From Flavobacterium odoriferum (GTDB taxonomy: Bacteria; Bacteroidota; Bacteroidia; Flavobacteriales; Flavobacteriaceae), in assembly GCF_025499515.1 (NCBI RefSeq), contig NZ_JAMKFA010000010.1:62001-126000 (forward strand): a stretch of 64,000 nucleotides of DNA. Direction: 5' to 3'. Both the position numbers and the translations under genes were made by a program. Under the pieces are notes generated by a model. That model did not search any database and was not told the DNA's origin. It worked only from the letters and a program-made list of their open reading frames with translations. Shown here piece after piece: positions 1 to 10,565 of this stretch. Positions within the stretch are counted from its first letter, which is position 1, and each line of letters opens with the position of its first letter.

Positions 1-105
1 AAAGTTAGCTCCAGGCCAATGCGTAATTTTAAATAAAGAACCAATTATTGTAATCGCCATCCCTAAAAGGAATAAAACCAACGGAACTGTATATTGCTTT
101 TTCAT
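1..105 (-). CDS. GldL-like small membrane protein, N-terminal fragment (cut by window edge)
   Basis: The first 35 residues are visible; the rest lies outside the window. A hydrophobic segment at residues 7-24 is followed by LFKITHWPGAN, which resembles the membrane-anchor region of the gliding-motility protein GldL (FKIMHWPGAN type). The ATG comes one base after the rimK stop, so the two genes are probably translationally coupled. The likeness to GldL rests on this short stretch only. Many flavobacterial membrane proteins that are not part of the gliding motor share it, so I do not call it gldL. Confidence 0.6.
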   Translation of the reverse strand, partial: MKKQYTVPLVLFLLGMAITIIGSLFKITHWPGANF

Positions 106-106
106 A

Positions 107-1474
107 TTATTTCCATTTAAAGTTTTTCTCAATTGCTTTAATCATTTCGCCTGCAATGTCTTTTTGAGTTGCACCTTCAATTCCTTCTAAACCAGGAGAT
201 GAATTTACTTCTAATAATAAAGGTCCTTTTGACGAACGAATAATATCAACTCCAGCTACTTTTAAATTCATAGCTTTTGCTGCTTTAATAGCAATTCTCT
301 TTTCATCAGAAGTAATTTTTACTACAGAAGCAGTTCCGCCCATATGAATATTAGCTCTGAATTCTCCTGGAGCGGCTTCACGTTGCATAGCGGCTACTAC
401 TTTTCCATCTACAACAAAGAGTCTCAAATCTTTACCATTCGCTTCTTTAATGAATTCTTGAACTAAAATATTAGCGTTTAAACTCTTGAATGCGTTGATA
501 ACGGATTCTGCCGCTTTTTTGGTTTCTGCCAAAACGACACCTTTTCCTTGTGTTCCTTCTAGTAATTTTACAATTAAAGGTGAACCACCCACCATTTTAA
601 TCAAATCGTCAGTATCTAAAGGCGAATTGGCAAATCCAGTCGTTGGAATATCAACTCCGTTGTTTAATAATAATTGTAGTGAAAACAGTTTATCTCTCGA
701 TTGTGTAATAGCAGAAGCGTTATTTAAAGCAAATACTTTTAAAGCTTCAAATTGACGCGTTAAGGCACAACCATAATACGTCATACTAGGACGAATTCTT
801 GGAATTACGGCATCAAAATCGTTTAGAACTTTTCCTCCACGGTAATGAATTTCAGGTTTTGTTGCGTCTAATTTCATGTAGCAGTATTTCAAATTTAAGA
901 AATGCATTTCATGACCTCTTAATTCGCCTGCTTCTAAAATTCGTTTGTTGCTATATAATTCTGGATTACTTGCTAATAAACCAATTTTTAAACCTTTTTT
1001 AGATTCATTAGAAGCGTAATAATATTCTTTTAGTTTTTCGGTTGTAGGTTGACCCAACAAATAACGTTGTTCAGGGTCAACTAAAACACGTCCCGACATC
1101 GCTTCACGACCTAATAACATTCGGAAACCCATAGAATCACGGTTGGTAAGAGTAACCTCGATTTCCCAAGTTTTTCCACCAATCTCAAGTTTGGTTTTGA
1201 TTACATAACGTTGTTCTCTAAAACCGCTCGAACTTTTAACGACTCTTTTATCAATTAAAGGAGCTTCACAATGAATTACTGCTTTTGCATTATTTTGAAT
1301 TGGGTTGATGTCAAATTTAACCCAACTCTCACTATCTTTTTCAAACGTAACAATATTGATAGCATGTAATGCTGATGTTTTTGCACCAGAATCAACACGT
1401 GCTTTAATTGTTGGGATTCCTAAAGTAGGGAAGGAACACCATTCTTCGCTACCTACAATAACTTTGTCTAACAT
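107..1474 (-). CDS. rimK: Retropepsin-like zinc protease domain fused to RimK-type glutamate ligase
   Basis: 455 residues in two parts. Residues 1-140 match the ATP-dependent zinc protease/RimB family, with the aspartyl motif [11 protein letters not shown] starting at D28. Residues 160-450 form an ATP-grasp ligase like RimK, with [17 protein letters not shown] and a C-terminal [16 protein letters not shown] metal/ATP site. RimK adds glutamates to the C terminus of ribosomal protein S6 in the cytoplasm. In other bacteria the protease-like RimB is a separate protein. Fusion suggests that modification and its control are in one chain here. Substrate identity is inferred from the family; other RimK-type ligases act on small molecules. 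Confidence 0.85.
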   Translation of the reverse strand: MLDKVIVGSEEWCSFPTLGIPTIKARVDSGAKTSALHAINIVTFEKDSESWVKFDINPIQNNAKAVIHCEAPLIDKRVVKSSSGFREQRYVIKTKLEIGGKTWEIEVTLTNRDSMGFRMLLGREAMSGRVLVDPEQRYLLGQPTTEKLKEYYYASNESKKGLKIGLLASNPELYSNKRILEAGELRGHEMHFLNLKYCYMKLDATKPEIHYRGGKVLNDFDAVIPRIRPSMTYYGCALTRQFEALKVFALNNASAITQSRDKLFSLQLLLNNGVDIPTTGFANSPLDTDDLIKMVGGSPLIVKLLEGTQGKGVVLAETKKAAESVINAFKSLNANILVQEFIKEANGKDLRLFVVDGKVVAAMQREAAPGEFRANIHMGGTASVVKITSDEKRIAIKAAKAMNLKVAGVDIIRSSKGPLLLEVNSSPGLEGIEGATQKDIAGEMIKAIEKNFKWK

Positions 1475-1540
1475 TTTTAAACGAATAAATTAAGAATCTA
1501 ATGTAGTATTTTTTTTAATATAATTTTAAAATTGCATAAA

Positions 1541-1568
1541 ATAAAAAAACCAAGCTATGAGCTTGGTT
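1541..1568 (-). terminator. Intrinsic terminator of clpC
   Basis: On the minus strand a 9-bp perfect stem (AACCAAGCT, loop of 3, AGCTTGGTT) is followed by a run of Ts. The 5' arm includes the last codons of clpC and its stop lies in the hairpin, so the gene ends inside its own terminator. Confidence 0.85.
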
Positions 1569-4104
1569 CTTCTAATTTTTTAATTTCTATTTTGAGTTCT
1601 TGAGCTGTTTCATCTAAGTCCATGAAAATTTGATCGCCTTCATGAATTTTTTGAGTAATAATCTCTTCAGCTAGAGCATCTTCAACATATTTTTGAATGG
1701 CTCTTTTTAACGGACGCGCTCCAAATTGCTTATCAAAACCTTTTTCAGCAATGTAATCTTTGGCTGCTTCAGAAAGCTTTAATGTATAACCTAAATCTTT
1801 AACTCTTAAATATAATTTATCCATTTCGATATCAATAATTTTATCAATATCTTCTTTTTCTAGAGCATTGAAAACAATTACATCATCAATTCTGTTTAAA
1901 AACTCAGGAGCAAAAGCTTTTTTCAAAGCGTTTTCGATAATTCCCTTTGAATGTTCTTCTGTTTGTGCTTGTTTTGAAGCTGTTCCAAATCCAACACCGG
2001 TTCCAAAGTCTTTCAATTGACGAGCTCCAACGTTAGAAGTCATGATAATAATCGTATTTCTAAAATCGATTTTACGACCTAAGCTATCCGTTAAATGTCC
2101 GTCATCCAAAACTTGAAGCATCATATTGAAAACATCTGGATGTGCTTTTTCAATCTCATCTAGAAGTACCACGCAATATGGTTTTCTTCTAACTTTTTCT
2201 GTTAATTGACCACCTTCTTCGTAACCAACGTATCCTGGAGGCGCTCCAACTAAACGAGAAATAGCGAATTTTTCCATGTATTCACTCATGTCAATTCGAA
2301 CCAAAGCATCTTCAGAATCAAACAGTTCTTTTGCAATAACTTTTGCTAATTGTGTTTTTCCAACACCTGTTTGACCTAAGAAAATAAACGAACCAATTGG
2401 CTTGTTTGGATCTTTTAAACCAGCACGATTTCTTTGAATAGATTTTGCAATTTTTAACACTGCTTCGTCTTGCCCAATTACCTTACCTTTAATTAGTTCA
2501 GGCAAGTGAGCTAACTTATTACTTTCAGTTTGAGCAATACGATTTACAGGAATTCCAGTCATCATAGAAACTACATCAGCAACGTTGTCTTCTGTAACGG
2601 TAACTTTATTGTTTTTAGAATCTTCTTCCCATTGTTCTTGAGCAATAGCTAAATCTTTTTCGATGCGTTTTTCATCATCACGAAGTTTAGCAGCTTCCTC
2701 ATATTTCTGCTTTTTAACGACCGTATTTTTCAGTTCGCGCACTTCTTCCAATTGACGTTCTAATTCCAAAATTTGCTTTGGAACATCAATATTAATAATG
2801 TGGACACGAGAACCTGCTTCGTCTAAAGCATCAATAGCTTTATCTGGAAGAAAACGATCGGTCATGTAACGATTTGTCAATTTAACACAAGCTTCAATTG
2901 CTTCTGGTGTGTATAAAACGTTATGATGGTCTTCGTATTTTGGTTTGATGTTATTTAAAATGGTAATTGTTTCTTCAACAGATGTTGGTTCTACAATTAC
3001 TTTTTGGAAACGTCTTTCCAAAGCACCATCTTTTTCAATATATTGACGATATTCGTCCAATGTTGTAGCTCCAACACATTGAATTTCACCTCTTGCTAAA
3101 GCTGGTTTAAACATGTTAGAGGCATCAAGCGAACCTGTAGCACCACCAGCACCTACAATAGTGTGAATTTCATCAATGAATAAAATGATATCATCATTTT
3201 TCTCTAATTCATTCATTACCGCTTTCATTCTTTCTTCGAATTGTCCGCGGTATTTTGTTCCTGCAACTAAACTTGCTAAATCAAGTGTAACCACACGTTT
3301 GTTGAATAAATTACGAGATACTTTCTTTTTAATGATTCGCAAAGCTAAACCTTCAGCAATAGCCGATTTTCCAACTCCAGGTTCCCCAATTAAAAGCGGG
3401 TTGTTTTTCTTTCTACGGCTTAAAATTTGAGAAACACGTTCGATTTCTTTCTCACGTCCCACAACTGGGTCTAGTTTCCCTTCTTCTGCCATTTCGGTTA
3501 AATCACGACCAAAATTATCCAAAACAGGTGTTTTAGATTTTTTATTCGTTTTATTTCCAGAAGGAGGATTGTTAAAACCGCTATCTTTTAGGCTGTCATC
3601 TTGTCCTGAATCATCATTAAAAGATTCAGCTTTTGGCAAATTTTCTAAGTAATCGTCTTCGTTTGTCATCATGGCTGTATATTGTTCTTTAACGGTTTCG
3701 TAATCAATTTTAATTTTATTCATTAATTTGGTAGTAGGATCATTTTCATTACGTAAAATACATAATAATAGGTGAGCGGTACTAATTTCAGAATTATTGA
3801 ATAGTTTGGCTTCTAAAAAAGTAGTTTTTAAAGCGCGTTCGGCTTGTCTTGTTAAATGTAAATTTTTCTTTTCAATATTTTGAATTCCGTTAGGATTGGC
3901 AGGACTTAATATTTCTACTTTTTTTCTTAAGTGAGATAAATCTACAGCCAAATTATTTAAAATATTTATTGCTTTACCATTTCCATCACGAAGAATGCCT
4001 AGCATTAGATGCTCAGTGCCAATGAAATCGTGACCTAAACGTAAAGCTTCTTCTTTACTAAAGGAAATTACATCTTTTACTCTTGGTGAAAAATTATCGT
4101 CCAT
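1555..4104 (-). CDS. clpC: ClpC-type AAA+ ATPase, Clp protease regulatory subunit
   Basis: 849 residues, usual for ClpC. Order: Clp N-domain repeats (1-150), a linker rich in Asn, Asp and Lys, AAA module 1 with Walker A GEPGVGKSA near 239 and Walker B ILFIDEIHT, a coiled middle domain with a UVR-like KYEEAAKLRDDEKRIEKD stretch, and AAA module 2 with GQTGVGKTQ near 577, then the D2-small domain. It unfolds proteins and feeds them to ClpP in the cytoplasm. The UVR-like middle region and single-M-domain layout fit ClpC better than ClpB or ClpA. It is divergent from gyrA across a 255-bp spacer. Confidence 0.95.
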   Translation of the reverse strand: MDDNFSPRVKDVISFSKEEALRLGHDFIGTEHLMLGILRDGNGKAINILNNLAVDLSHLRKKVEILSPANPNGIQNIEKKNLHLTRQAERALKTTFLEAKLFNNSEISTAHLLLCILRNENDPTTKLMNKIKIDYETVKEQYTAMMTNEDDYLENLPKAESFNDDSGQDDSLKDSGFNNPPSGNKTNKKSKTPVLDNFGRDLTEMAEEGKLDPVVGREKEIERVSQILSRRKKNNPLLIGEPGVGKSAIAEGLALRIIKKKVSRNLFNKRVVTLDLASLVAGTKYRGQFEERMKAVMNELEKNDDIILFIDEIHTIVGAGGATGSLDASNMFKPALARGEIQCVGATTLDEYRQYIEKDGALERRFQKVIVEPTSVEETITILNNIKPKYEDHHNVLYTPEAIEACVKLTNRYMTDRFLPDKAIDALDEAGSRVHIINIDVPKQILELERQLEEVRELKNTVVKKQKYEEAAKLRDDEKRIEKDLAIAQEQWEEDSKNNKVTVTEDNVADVVSMMTGIPVNRIAQTESNKLAHLPELIKGKVIGQDEAVLKIAKSIQRNRAGLKDPNKPIGSFIFLGQTGVGKTQLAKVIAKELFDSEDALVRIDMSEYMEKFAISRLVGAPPGYVGYEEGGQLTEKVRRKPYCVVLLDEIEKAHPDVFNMMLQVLDDGHLTDSLGRKIDFRNTIIIMTSNVGARQLKDFGTGVGFGTASKQAQTEEHSKGIIENALKKAFAPEFLNRIDDVIVFNALEKEDIDKIIDIEMDKLYLRVKDLGYTLKLSEAAKDYIAEKGFDKQFGARPLKRAIQKYVEDALAEEIITQKIHEGDQIFMDLDETAQELKIEIKKLEEPSS

Positions 4105-4287
4105 ACTGCATTTATAATATTAGTAAAAGTACAAAATTGTATAGGTAAAAGCAAAAACTATACCTAATAAACATACTATGTTGCTAAATGACAAAAAATA
4201 AATGTAAAATAAAAGAAAAAAGACTTTGATTTATAAGCAATTTGTAAACAAAATTGTTAATAAAATGTCTAAATAAGTCTCTAAAAA

Positions 4288-4320
4288 TTTGTTGTAAAAG
4301 TTCAAAAAGCCGTATATTGG
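4288..4320 (+). promoter_or_regulatory. Probable gyrA promoter
   Basis: TTTG (4288-4291) and TATATTGG (4313-4320) are 21 bp apart, close to the Bacteroidota -33/-7 pattern (TTTG ... TAnnTTTG), and the second box ends 39 bp before the gyrA ATG. One base of the -7 box departs from the pattern. Confidence 0.5.
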
Positions 4321-4359
4321 CACGTTTTAGTAATAATCATAATTTTAATATAAATACTT

Positions 4360-6915
4360 ATGTCAGAAGGAGAAAAGTTAATTCCTATTAACATTGAGGA
4401 AGAAATGAAGTCAGCTTACATCGATTATTCGATGTCTGTTATTGTGTCGCGTGCACTTCCTGATGTTAGAGATGGTTTAAAACCTGTACACCGTAGAGTT
4501 TTATACGGAATGTATGAATTAGGAGTTCTTTCGAACAGAGCCCATAAAAAATCGGCAAGAATTGTTGGAGAAGTTTTAGGTAAATATCACCCACATGGTG
4601 ACACTTCAGTATATGATGCAATGGTGCGTATGGCTCAGGAATGGAGCTTACGTTACTTAATGGTAGATGGTCAAGGTAATTTTGGTTCTGTCGATGGTGA
4701 TAGTCCAGCAGCAATGCGTTATACTGAAGCCAGAATGAAAAAGATTTCGGAAGAAATGTTGGCAGACATTGACAAAGAAACAGTCGATTTTCAATTAAAC
4801 TTTGATGATACGTTGCAAGAACCAACTGTTATGCCAACTAAAGTTCCTACTTTATTAATTAATGGAGCTTCTGGTATTGCGGTAGGTATGGCAACTAATA
4901 TGGCGCCTCATAACTTAACGGAAGTTATTGATGGTACATTAGCTTATATTGATAATAATGATATCGAAATTGATGAATTAATCAATTATATAAAAGCACC
5001 AGATTTTCCAACAGGAGGAATTATCTATGGTTACGAAGGAGTAAGAGAAGCTTTCAAAACAGGTAGAGGGCGTATTGTTATGCGTGCAAAAGTTGGTTTT
5101 GAAGAAGTAAATGGAAGAGAAGCGATTATTGTTACCGAGATTCCATATCAAGTAAATAAAGCCGAAATGATTAAGAAAACGGCTGATTTAGTTAATGATA
5201 AAAAAATCGAAGGTATTTCAAATATTCGAGACGAATCGGATAGAAATGGAATGCGTGTGGTATATGAATTAAAACGTGATGCAGTTCCAAATGTAGTTTT
5301 AAATACACTTTATAAATATACACAATTACAATCTTCGTTCAGTGTAAATAACATTGCGTTGGTAAAAGGGCGTCCACAAATGTTGAATCTTAAAGATTTG
5401 ATTTATCATTTCGTTGAACACCGTCATGATGTTGTAGTTCGTAGAGCGCAATATGATTTAAGAAAAGCAGAAGAAAGAGCTCATATTTTAGAAGGTTTAA
5501 TCATTGCTTCTGATAATATTGATGAAGTAATCAAAATCATTAGAGCTTCTAAAGATGGTGATGAAGCTAGAACGAAATTAATTGAACGTTTCAAATTATC
5601 AGAAATTCAAGCACGTGCAATCGTAGAAATGCGTTTGAGACAATTAACAGGTCTTGAACAAGATAAATTACGTGCTGAATACGAAGAAATCATGAAATTG
5701 ATTACGTATTTGAAAGAATTATTGGCAAGCAAAGAAATGAGAATGCAAGTAATTAAAGACGAATTAACAGAAATTAGAGATAAATATGGAGATGAGCGTC
5801 GTTCGCAAATTGAATATTCTGGTGGAGACGTTAGTATCGAGGATTTAATTGCTGATGAAAGTGTTGTAATTACGATTTCTCATGCGGGTTATATCAAACG
5901 TACGTCATTATCGGAATACAAAACTCAAAACAGAGGAGGTGTTGGACAAAAATCGGCTGGAACTAGAGATCAAGATTTCTTGGAGCATTTATTTGTGGCA
6001 ACAAATCACCAATATTTAATGTATTTCACGCAAAAAGGTAAGTGTTATTGGATGCGTGTTTACGAAATTCCAGAAGGAACCAAAACAAGTAAAGGTCGTG
6101 CTATCCAAAACTTAATCAATATCGAGCAAGATGATAAAGTAAAAGCATTTATCTGCACTCAAGACTTAAAAGACCAAGATTATATCAATAGTCACTATGT
6201 AATTATGGCTACGAAACAAGGTCAAGTTAAGAAAACACCTTTAGAACAATATTCACGTCCACGTCAAAACGGAATTAATGCTATTACCATTAAAGAAGAT
6301 GATGAATTAATCGAAGCAAAATTAACTACAGGAAACAGTCAAGTGTTATTGGCAGTTAAGTCTGGTAAATTAGTTCGTTTTGAAGAAGAGAAAACACGTC
6401 CAATGGGAAGAACTGCTTCAGGAGTTAGAGGTATTACTTTAGCCGATGAAAAAGACGAAGTAATTGGAATGGTTTCAATTGATAAAAACGATGTAACAGA
6501 ATCTCAAATCTTGGTGGTTACTGAAAATGGTTATGGAAAACGTACTAAATTAGTAGATGATGATGGAGAAGATGTATACAGAATTACGAATCGTGGAGGT
6601 AAAGGTGTAAAAACTCTTAATATTACTGAGAAAACAGGAGCTTTAATTGCTATTAATAATGTAACCGATGCTGATGATTTAATGATTATCAACAAATCAG
6701 GATTAACTATTAGAATGATGGTTTCTGATTTACGAGTAATGGGAAGAGCAACGCAAGGAGTTCGACTAATTAACATTAAAGGAAATGATTCTATTGCTGC
6801 AGTTACCAAAGTGCTTCGAGAAGACGAAGAAATAGTTTTAGATGAAAATGGAGAAATTTCTGATGTTGAAAATGGCACAGATATTGATTCATCAGATGAA
6901 GAAACACAAGAATAA
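4360..6915 (+). CDS. gyrA: DNA gyrase subunit A
   Basis: 851 residues, full length. The catalytic Tyr is Y121 in AMRYTEARM. The quinolone-determining region reads [17 protein letters not shown], with T82 and D86 at the positions of E. coli S83 and D87. The GyrA box QNRGGVGQK and the six-bladed C-terminal domain follow, ending in an acidic tail. With GyrB it forms the A2B2 enzyme that puts negative supercoils into DNA. A Thr at position 82/83 is, from memory, the wild-type state in Flavobacterium, so it is not by itself a resistance mutation. Confidence 0.98.
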   Translation: MSEGEKLIPINIEEEMKSAYIDYSMSVIVSRALPDVRDGLKPVHRRVLYGMYELGVLSNRAHKKSARIVGEVLGKYHPHGDTSVYDAMVRMAQEWSLRYLMVDGQGNFGSVDGDSPAAMRYTEARMKKISEEMLADIDKETVDFQLNFDDTLQEPTVMPTKVPTLLINGASGIAVGMATNMAPHNLTEVIDGTLAYIDNNDIEIDELINYIKAPDFPTGGIIYGYEGVREAFKTGRGRIVMRAKVGFEEVNGREAIIVTEIPYQVNKAEMIKKTADLVNDKKIEGISNIRDESDRNGMRVVYELKRDAVPNVVLNTLYKYTQLQSSFSVNNIALVKGRPQMLNLKDLIYHFVEHRHDVVVRRAQYDLRKAEERAHILEGLIIASDNIDEVIKIIRASKDGDEARTKLIERFKLSEIQARAIVEMRLRQLTGLEQDKLRAEYEEIMKLITYLKELLASKEMRMQVIKDELTEIRDKYGDERRSQIEYSGGDVSIEDLIADESVVITISHAGYIKRTSLSEYKTQNRGGVGQKSAGTRDQDFLEHLFVATNHQYLMYFTQKGKCYWMRVYEIPEGTKTSKGRAIQNLINIEQDDKVKAFICTQDLKDQDYINSHYVIMATKQGQVKKTPLEQYSRPRQNGINAITIKEDDELIEAKLTTGNSQVLLAVKSGKLVRFEEEKTRPMGRTASGVRGITLADEKDEVIGMVSIDKNDVTESQILVVTENGYGKRTKLVDDDGEDVYRITNRGGKGVKTLNITEKTGALIAINNVTDADDLMIINKSGLTIRMMVSDLRVMGRATQGVRLINIKGNDSIAAVTKVLREDEEIVLDENGEISDVENGTDIDSSDEETQE

Positions 6916-6922
6916 ATAGAAT

Positions 6923-6948
6923 AAAGCCCAAATTTATTTTGGGCTTTT
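6923..6948 (+). terminator. Intrinsic terminator after gyrA
   Basis: AAAGCCCAAA pairs with TTTGGGCTTT, a 10-bp stem with a short AT loop, right after the gyrA stop. An upstream TTG start for the next gene at 6947 would fall inside this hairpin and is rejected for that reason. Confidence 0.85.
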
Positions 6949-6970
6949 GTTTAACCCAGATTTTAAAACA

Positions 6971-8077
6971 ATGAAAAAATTAGTATTAAGTGCAACTCTT
7001 TTATTGTCTGTTGCCACATTTGCTCAAAAAGATGAGCTAAAAACATTAAAAAAGATTTATGCTAAAGAAACTATTTCTGAAAAAGATTTAGAAACTTATA
7101 AATCTACAAGTGATGCTTTACAAACTTTAGCAACTGAAGAAGCTGACAAAGTTTATGCAAAATTTTATAAAGTAATGTATCCAACAGTTGTTTTAGCATC
7201 CAAAGGAGACAAAGCAACTATTCAAGATCAAATGAAATTATACAATCCAGAATTCATTAAAGAGTATGGAACTGTTATAGATGAAACAATTGAGTTTGAA
7301 AAAAAATCAGGTAAAAAAGTTTACACTGATGAATTAATTTTAGAAAAAGCTGATTTTAAACAAGGTATCAACACACTTGCTTTGTCATTAAATAGTGCAT
7401 CAAAATTTAAAGAAGCTTCGGCTGCTTTTTACAGTTTGTATACTTTTGATCCCAAAAACGAAGGCAAATCACTTCAAAATGCTGCAATCTTAGCAGTACA
7501 AGCAAATGACTATAAATTAGGACAAAAGCTTTATGAAGAACTTAATAATTCTGACTATCTAAAAAATGGTGTAATTTATACAGCTATTAACAAAGCTTCT
7601 GGTTCAGAAGAAGAGTTTAATTCAAAGGAAGAAAGATCAAAATATATCTCTTTAGGAACTCATGAAAAACCTAAAGATTCAAAAGTAAGCGCTAACAAAT
7701 CAGAAGTTTTAAGAATATTATCAATTCTTTACACTCAAAACGGAGAGTTAGCAAAAGCAAAAGAAACATACGCAGAAGCGAGAAAATTATTGCCTAATGA
7801 TGAAGAATTAAAAACTGGTGAATTCAATTTATATTTTAATGAAGGATATGCTGGATTAAAAGAAGAAGATAGACTAGTTGCGGAAATTAATGCTTCAACA
7901 AGTGATATAAAAAAATACAACAAATTGATGGATGAGCGTAAAGCAATGTTTCAAAAAACAATTCCTTCTTTTGAAAAAGCGTATTCAATTAACCCAACTG
8001 ATGCCAATACCAAAAGTATCTTAAAAATGGCATATGAAATCACAGGTCAAGTTGAAAAAGCTAAAACAATAAACTAA
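6971..8077 (+). CDS. Secreted tetratricopeptide-repeat protein
   Basis: 368 residues. The start at MKKLVLSATLLLSVATFAQ gives a clean signal peptide cut before Q. The mature part is helical and Lys/Glu-rich, with TPR-like units near residues 150-200 (NTLALSLNSASKFKEAS), 235-265 (LRILSILYTQNGELAKAKET) and the C-terminal 40 residues (PSFEKAYSINPTDANTKSIL). It should be periplasmic or attached to the outer membrane side and bind a partner protein; the partner is unknown. It has its own terminator and gyrA's terminator in front, so it is probably transcribed alone. Confidence 0.75.
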   Translation: MKKLVLSATLLLSVATFAQKDELKTLKKIYAKETISEKDLETYKSTSDALQTLATEEADKVYAKFYKVMYPTVVLASKGDKATIQDQMKLYNPEFIKEYGTVIDETIEFEKKSGKKVYTDELILEKADFKQGINTLALSLNSASKFKEASAAFYSLYTFDPKNEGKSLQNAAILAVQANDYKLGQKLYEELNNSDYLKNGVIYTAINKASGSEEEFNSKEERSKYISLGTHEKPKDSKVSANKSEVLRILSILYTQNGELAKAKETYAEARKLLPNDEELKTGEFNLYFNEGYAGLKEEDRLVAEINASTSDIKKYNKLMDERKAMFQKTIPSFEKAYSINPTDANTKSILKMAYEITGQVEKAKTIN

Positions 8078-8096
8078 TAAGTTTTCTATTATATTT

Positions 8097-8127
8097 AAGG
8101 TGTTGGATAAATTCTAACACCTTTTTT
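8097..8127 (+). terminator. Intrinsic terminator after the TPR gene
   Basis: AAGGTGTT (8097-8104) pairs with AACACCTT (8116-8123), followed by a run of Ts. Confidence 0.8.
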
Positions 8128-8150
8128 ATTTAGTCCTATTTTAAAATTCC

Positions 8151-8158
8151 TACATTTG
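8151..8158 (+). promoter_or_regulatory. -7 box of the HD-domain gene
   Basis: TACATTTG matches TAnnTTTG exactly, 19 bp before the GTG start, implying a leader of only about a dozen bases. No clear TTTG -33 box is seen. Confidence 0.5.
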
Positions 8159-8177
8159 TTATTCAAAATTTAACCTT

Positions 8178-9413
8178 GTGAGACAAACTAATAAACTCAA
8201 AATATTTAACGATCCTATTTATGGTTTTATTACCATTCCTAATTCTTTAATTTACGATTTAATTCAACATCCATATTTTCAGCGTTTACGTCGTATTTCA
8301 CAAATGGGAATGTCGTATTTAGTTTATCCAGGAGCTCATCACACGCGCTTTCATCACGCTTTGGGTTGCATGCATATTATGCAAAAAGCTGTTCAAACCT
8401 TAAAATTTAAAGGAGTTTCAATTTCTGAAGTAGAAGAAAACGCTTTATATATTGCTATTCTTTTACATGATATAGGTCATGGTCCATATAGTCACGCAAT
8501 GGAACATAGCATTGTTGAAGAAGTGCATCATGAAGAATTGTCTTTACTTTTTATGGAACAATTGAATAAAGAATTTGATGGAAAATTAAGTTTAGCAATT
8601 CAAGTTTTTAAGGGAGAATATCATCGCAAATTCATGTTGCAATTGATTTCAAGTCAATTAGATATGGATCGAATGGATTATCTAAAACGCGATAGCTTTT
8701 ATAGTGGTGTAGCTGAAGGAAACATAAATAGTGACCGTTTGATTCAGATGATGAATGTAGAAAATGATGTTTTGGTAATTGAAGAGAAAGGAATTTATTC
8801 TGTTGAAAAATTCTTGGTTGCACGACGATTAATGTATTGGCAAGCTTATTTACACAAAACAAGTGTTGTGGCCGAATTAATTCTGACAAAAATTCTAAAA
8901 AGAGCTAAAGAACTAACACAAAAAGGAGTGGTTTTGCCTTGCAGTGAATCGCTTCAATTTTTCATGCAAAATAAAATTTTATTGATTAATTTTGATAAAA
9001 ACACATTAGATAAATTTTCTTTTTTAGACGATTACGATGTTATGGGAGCAATTAAATCGTGGCAATTTAATGACGATTACGTGTTGCAAAATTTATGCCG
9101 AATGATATTAAATCGTGATTTACTAAAGATTCAAATAACTGAAGATAAACCTAACAAAGAGAGATTATTAGATTTAAAAAATAAATTCATTAAAAAGGTA
9201 AACATTTCAGAAAAAGAAGCAGATTATTTTGTGTTTAAAGGCAAACTGAAAAATCAGGCATATAGTAAATCAAGTGAACCTATTTACATACTTAAAAAAG
9301 ATAAAAGTGTTGAAGATGTTGTAGAAGTTTCAGACCAAATGTATTTAAAAGCATTATCTAAAGAAGTAACTAAATATTACATTTGTTTTCCAAAAGTAGT
9401 GTTAGAATCTTAA
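8178..9413 (+). CDS. HD-superfamily phosphohydrolase
   Basis: 411 residues from a GTG start. The N-terminal half is an HD domain: HHTRFHHALGCMHIM, then LLHDIGHGPYSHAMEH with H97-D98, then SQLDMDRMDYLKRDSFYSG. This is the YdhJ/dGTPase-like group related to SAMHD1, metal-dependent hydrolases of nucleotides; the exact substrate is not known. The C-terminal 130 residues are Lys-rich and more variable. The GTG start is chosen because the first conserved residues (KIFNDPIYGFI) follow at once and the -7 box lies just upstream. Confidence 0.85.
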   Translation: MRQTNKLKIFNDPIYGFITIPNSLIYDLIQHPYFQRLRRISQMGMSYLVYPGAHHTRFHHALGCMHIMQKAVQTLKFKGVSISEVEENALYIAILLHDIGHGPYSHAMEHSIVEEVHHEELSLLFMEQLNKEFDGKLSLAIQVFKGEYHRKFMLQLISSQLDMDRMDYLKRDSFYSGVAEGNINSDRLIQMMNVENDVLVIEEKGIYSVEKFLVARRLMYWQAYLHKTSVVAELILTKILKRAKELTQKGVVLPCSESLQFFMQNKILLINFDKNTLDKFSFLDDYDVMGAIKSWQFNDDYVLQNLCRMILNRDLLKIQITEDKPNKERLLDLKNKFIKKVNISEKEADYFVFKGKLKNQAYSKSSEPIYILKKDKSVEDVVEVSDQMYLKALSKEVTKYYICFPKVVLES

Positions 9414-9431
9414 CATTTTAATTTAATTTTA

Positions 9432-9470
9432 TATTTTTGCCAATATAAAACACTCAAATTTGTATATTTG
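9432..9470 (+). promoter_or_regulatory. Two -7-like boxes before lpxD
   Basis: TATTTTTG (9432-9439) and TATATTTG (9463-9470) both fit TAnnTTTG in the 120-bp spacer before lpxD. The first could also supply a TTTG -33 box for the second, with a spacing of 23. I cannot tell which is used. Confidence 0.45.
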
Positions 9471-9533
9471 ATAGTTTGAGTAATTTTATAATTATAATTT
9501 CGTTCGTTTAACGAAATAAATAGTATCATTTAA

Positions 9534-10556
9534 ATGAAGTTTACAGCAGCGCAAATAGCAGGTATTTTAGAAGGTGAAGTAGTAGGTAATCCTAATGCAG
9601 AAGTATATAAATTATCTAAGATTGAAGAAGGCACCGAAGGTTCTCTAACTTTTTTAGCCAATCCAAAATATATTAATTTCATTTATTCTACAAAAGCAAC
9701 AGTAACTATTGTAAATAATACTTTTGAGCCAGAACAGGAAATTACAACCACTTTAATAAAAGTTGAAGATGCTTACAAATCATTTTCAAAATTATTAGAA
9801 TATTACAATCAAGTAAAATTAATGAAATCGGGCATTGAGCAACCTTCTGTAATTTCAGATGGTGTTACTTATGGAAACGATTTATATTTAGGTAGTTTTT
9901 GCTACGTTGGAAAAAATGTTATCATTGGAAACAATGTCAAGATATATCCAAATAGCTTTATTGGTGATAATGTAATTATAGGTGATAATTGTGTTTTCTT
10001 TGCTGGCGTTAGAATATATTCTGAAACAGAAATTGGAAATAATTGTATCATTCATTCAGGAACAATTATTGGTTCTGATGGTTTTGGATTTGCTCCTCAA
10101 GAAGATGGAACGTATTCAAAAGTACCTCAAATTGGTAATGTAATTATAGAAGATAATGTAGAAATAGGTGCATGTACAACTGTTGATAGAGCAACATTGG
10201 GTTCAACCATTATTAGAAAAGGTGTAAAACTAGACAATCATATTCAAGTAGCCCATAATGTAGAAATTGGCGAAAACACTGTTATTGCAGCACAAACTGG
10301 TATTGCAGGAACTACTAAAATTGGTAAAAATGGCTTGATTGGTGGTCAAGTAGGATTTGCAGGACACTTATTAATAGGTGATAATGTAAAAATTCAAGCA
10401 CAATCAGGAATTGGAAAAAATTTAGCAGACGGAGAAGTTGTCCAAGGAAGCCCAGCTTTCAATTATGGCGATTTTGCAAAATCATTCGTGCATTTTAGAA
10501 ACTTACCAAAAATTGTAGCCGATTTAGAAGAATTAAAAAACAACAACAATAAATAG
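9534..10556 (+). CDS. lpxD: UDP-3-O-acylglucosamine N-acyltransferase LpxD
   Basis: 340 residues, usual size. An N-terminal uridine-binding domain (1-100, with GSLTFLANPKY) is followed by a left-handed beta-helix of hexapeptide repeats and a short C-terminal helix. The catalytic His is likely H241 in QVAHN. It transfers a 3-hydroxyacyl chain to the 2-amino group in the third step of lipid A synthesis, in the cytoplasm. It starts the run lpxD-lpxC/fabZ-lpxA. A second LpxD-type gene lies at 13450-14391; this one, next to lpxC and lpxA, is the better candidate for the housekeeping enzyme. Confidence 0.93.
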   Translation: MKFTAAQIAGILEGEVVGNPNAEVYKLSKIEEGTEGSLTFLANPKYINFIYSTKATVTIVNNTFEPEQEITTTLIKVEDAYKSFSKLLEYYNQVKLMKSGIEQPSVISDGVTYGNDLYLGSFCYVGKNVIIGNNVKIYPNSFIGDNVIIGDNCVFFAGVRIYSETEIGNNCIIHSGTIIGSDGFGFAPQEDGTYSKVPQIGNVIIEDNVEIGACTTVDRATLGSTIIRKGVKLDNHIQVAHNVEIGENTVIAAQTGIAGTTKIGKNGLIGGQVGFAGHLLIGDNVKIQAQSGIGKNLADGEVVQGSPAFNYGDFAKSFVHFRNLPKIVADLEELKNNNNK

Positions 10557-10565
10557 AGTTAAATT

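Noticed and set aside
4603-4617. GyrA T82 as a quinolone-resistance mutation
   Set aside because: Thr at this place is, as far as I recall, the normal residue in Flavobacterium; D86 is unchanged.
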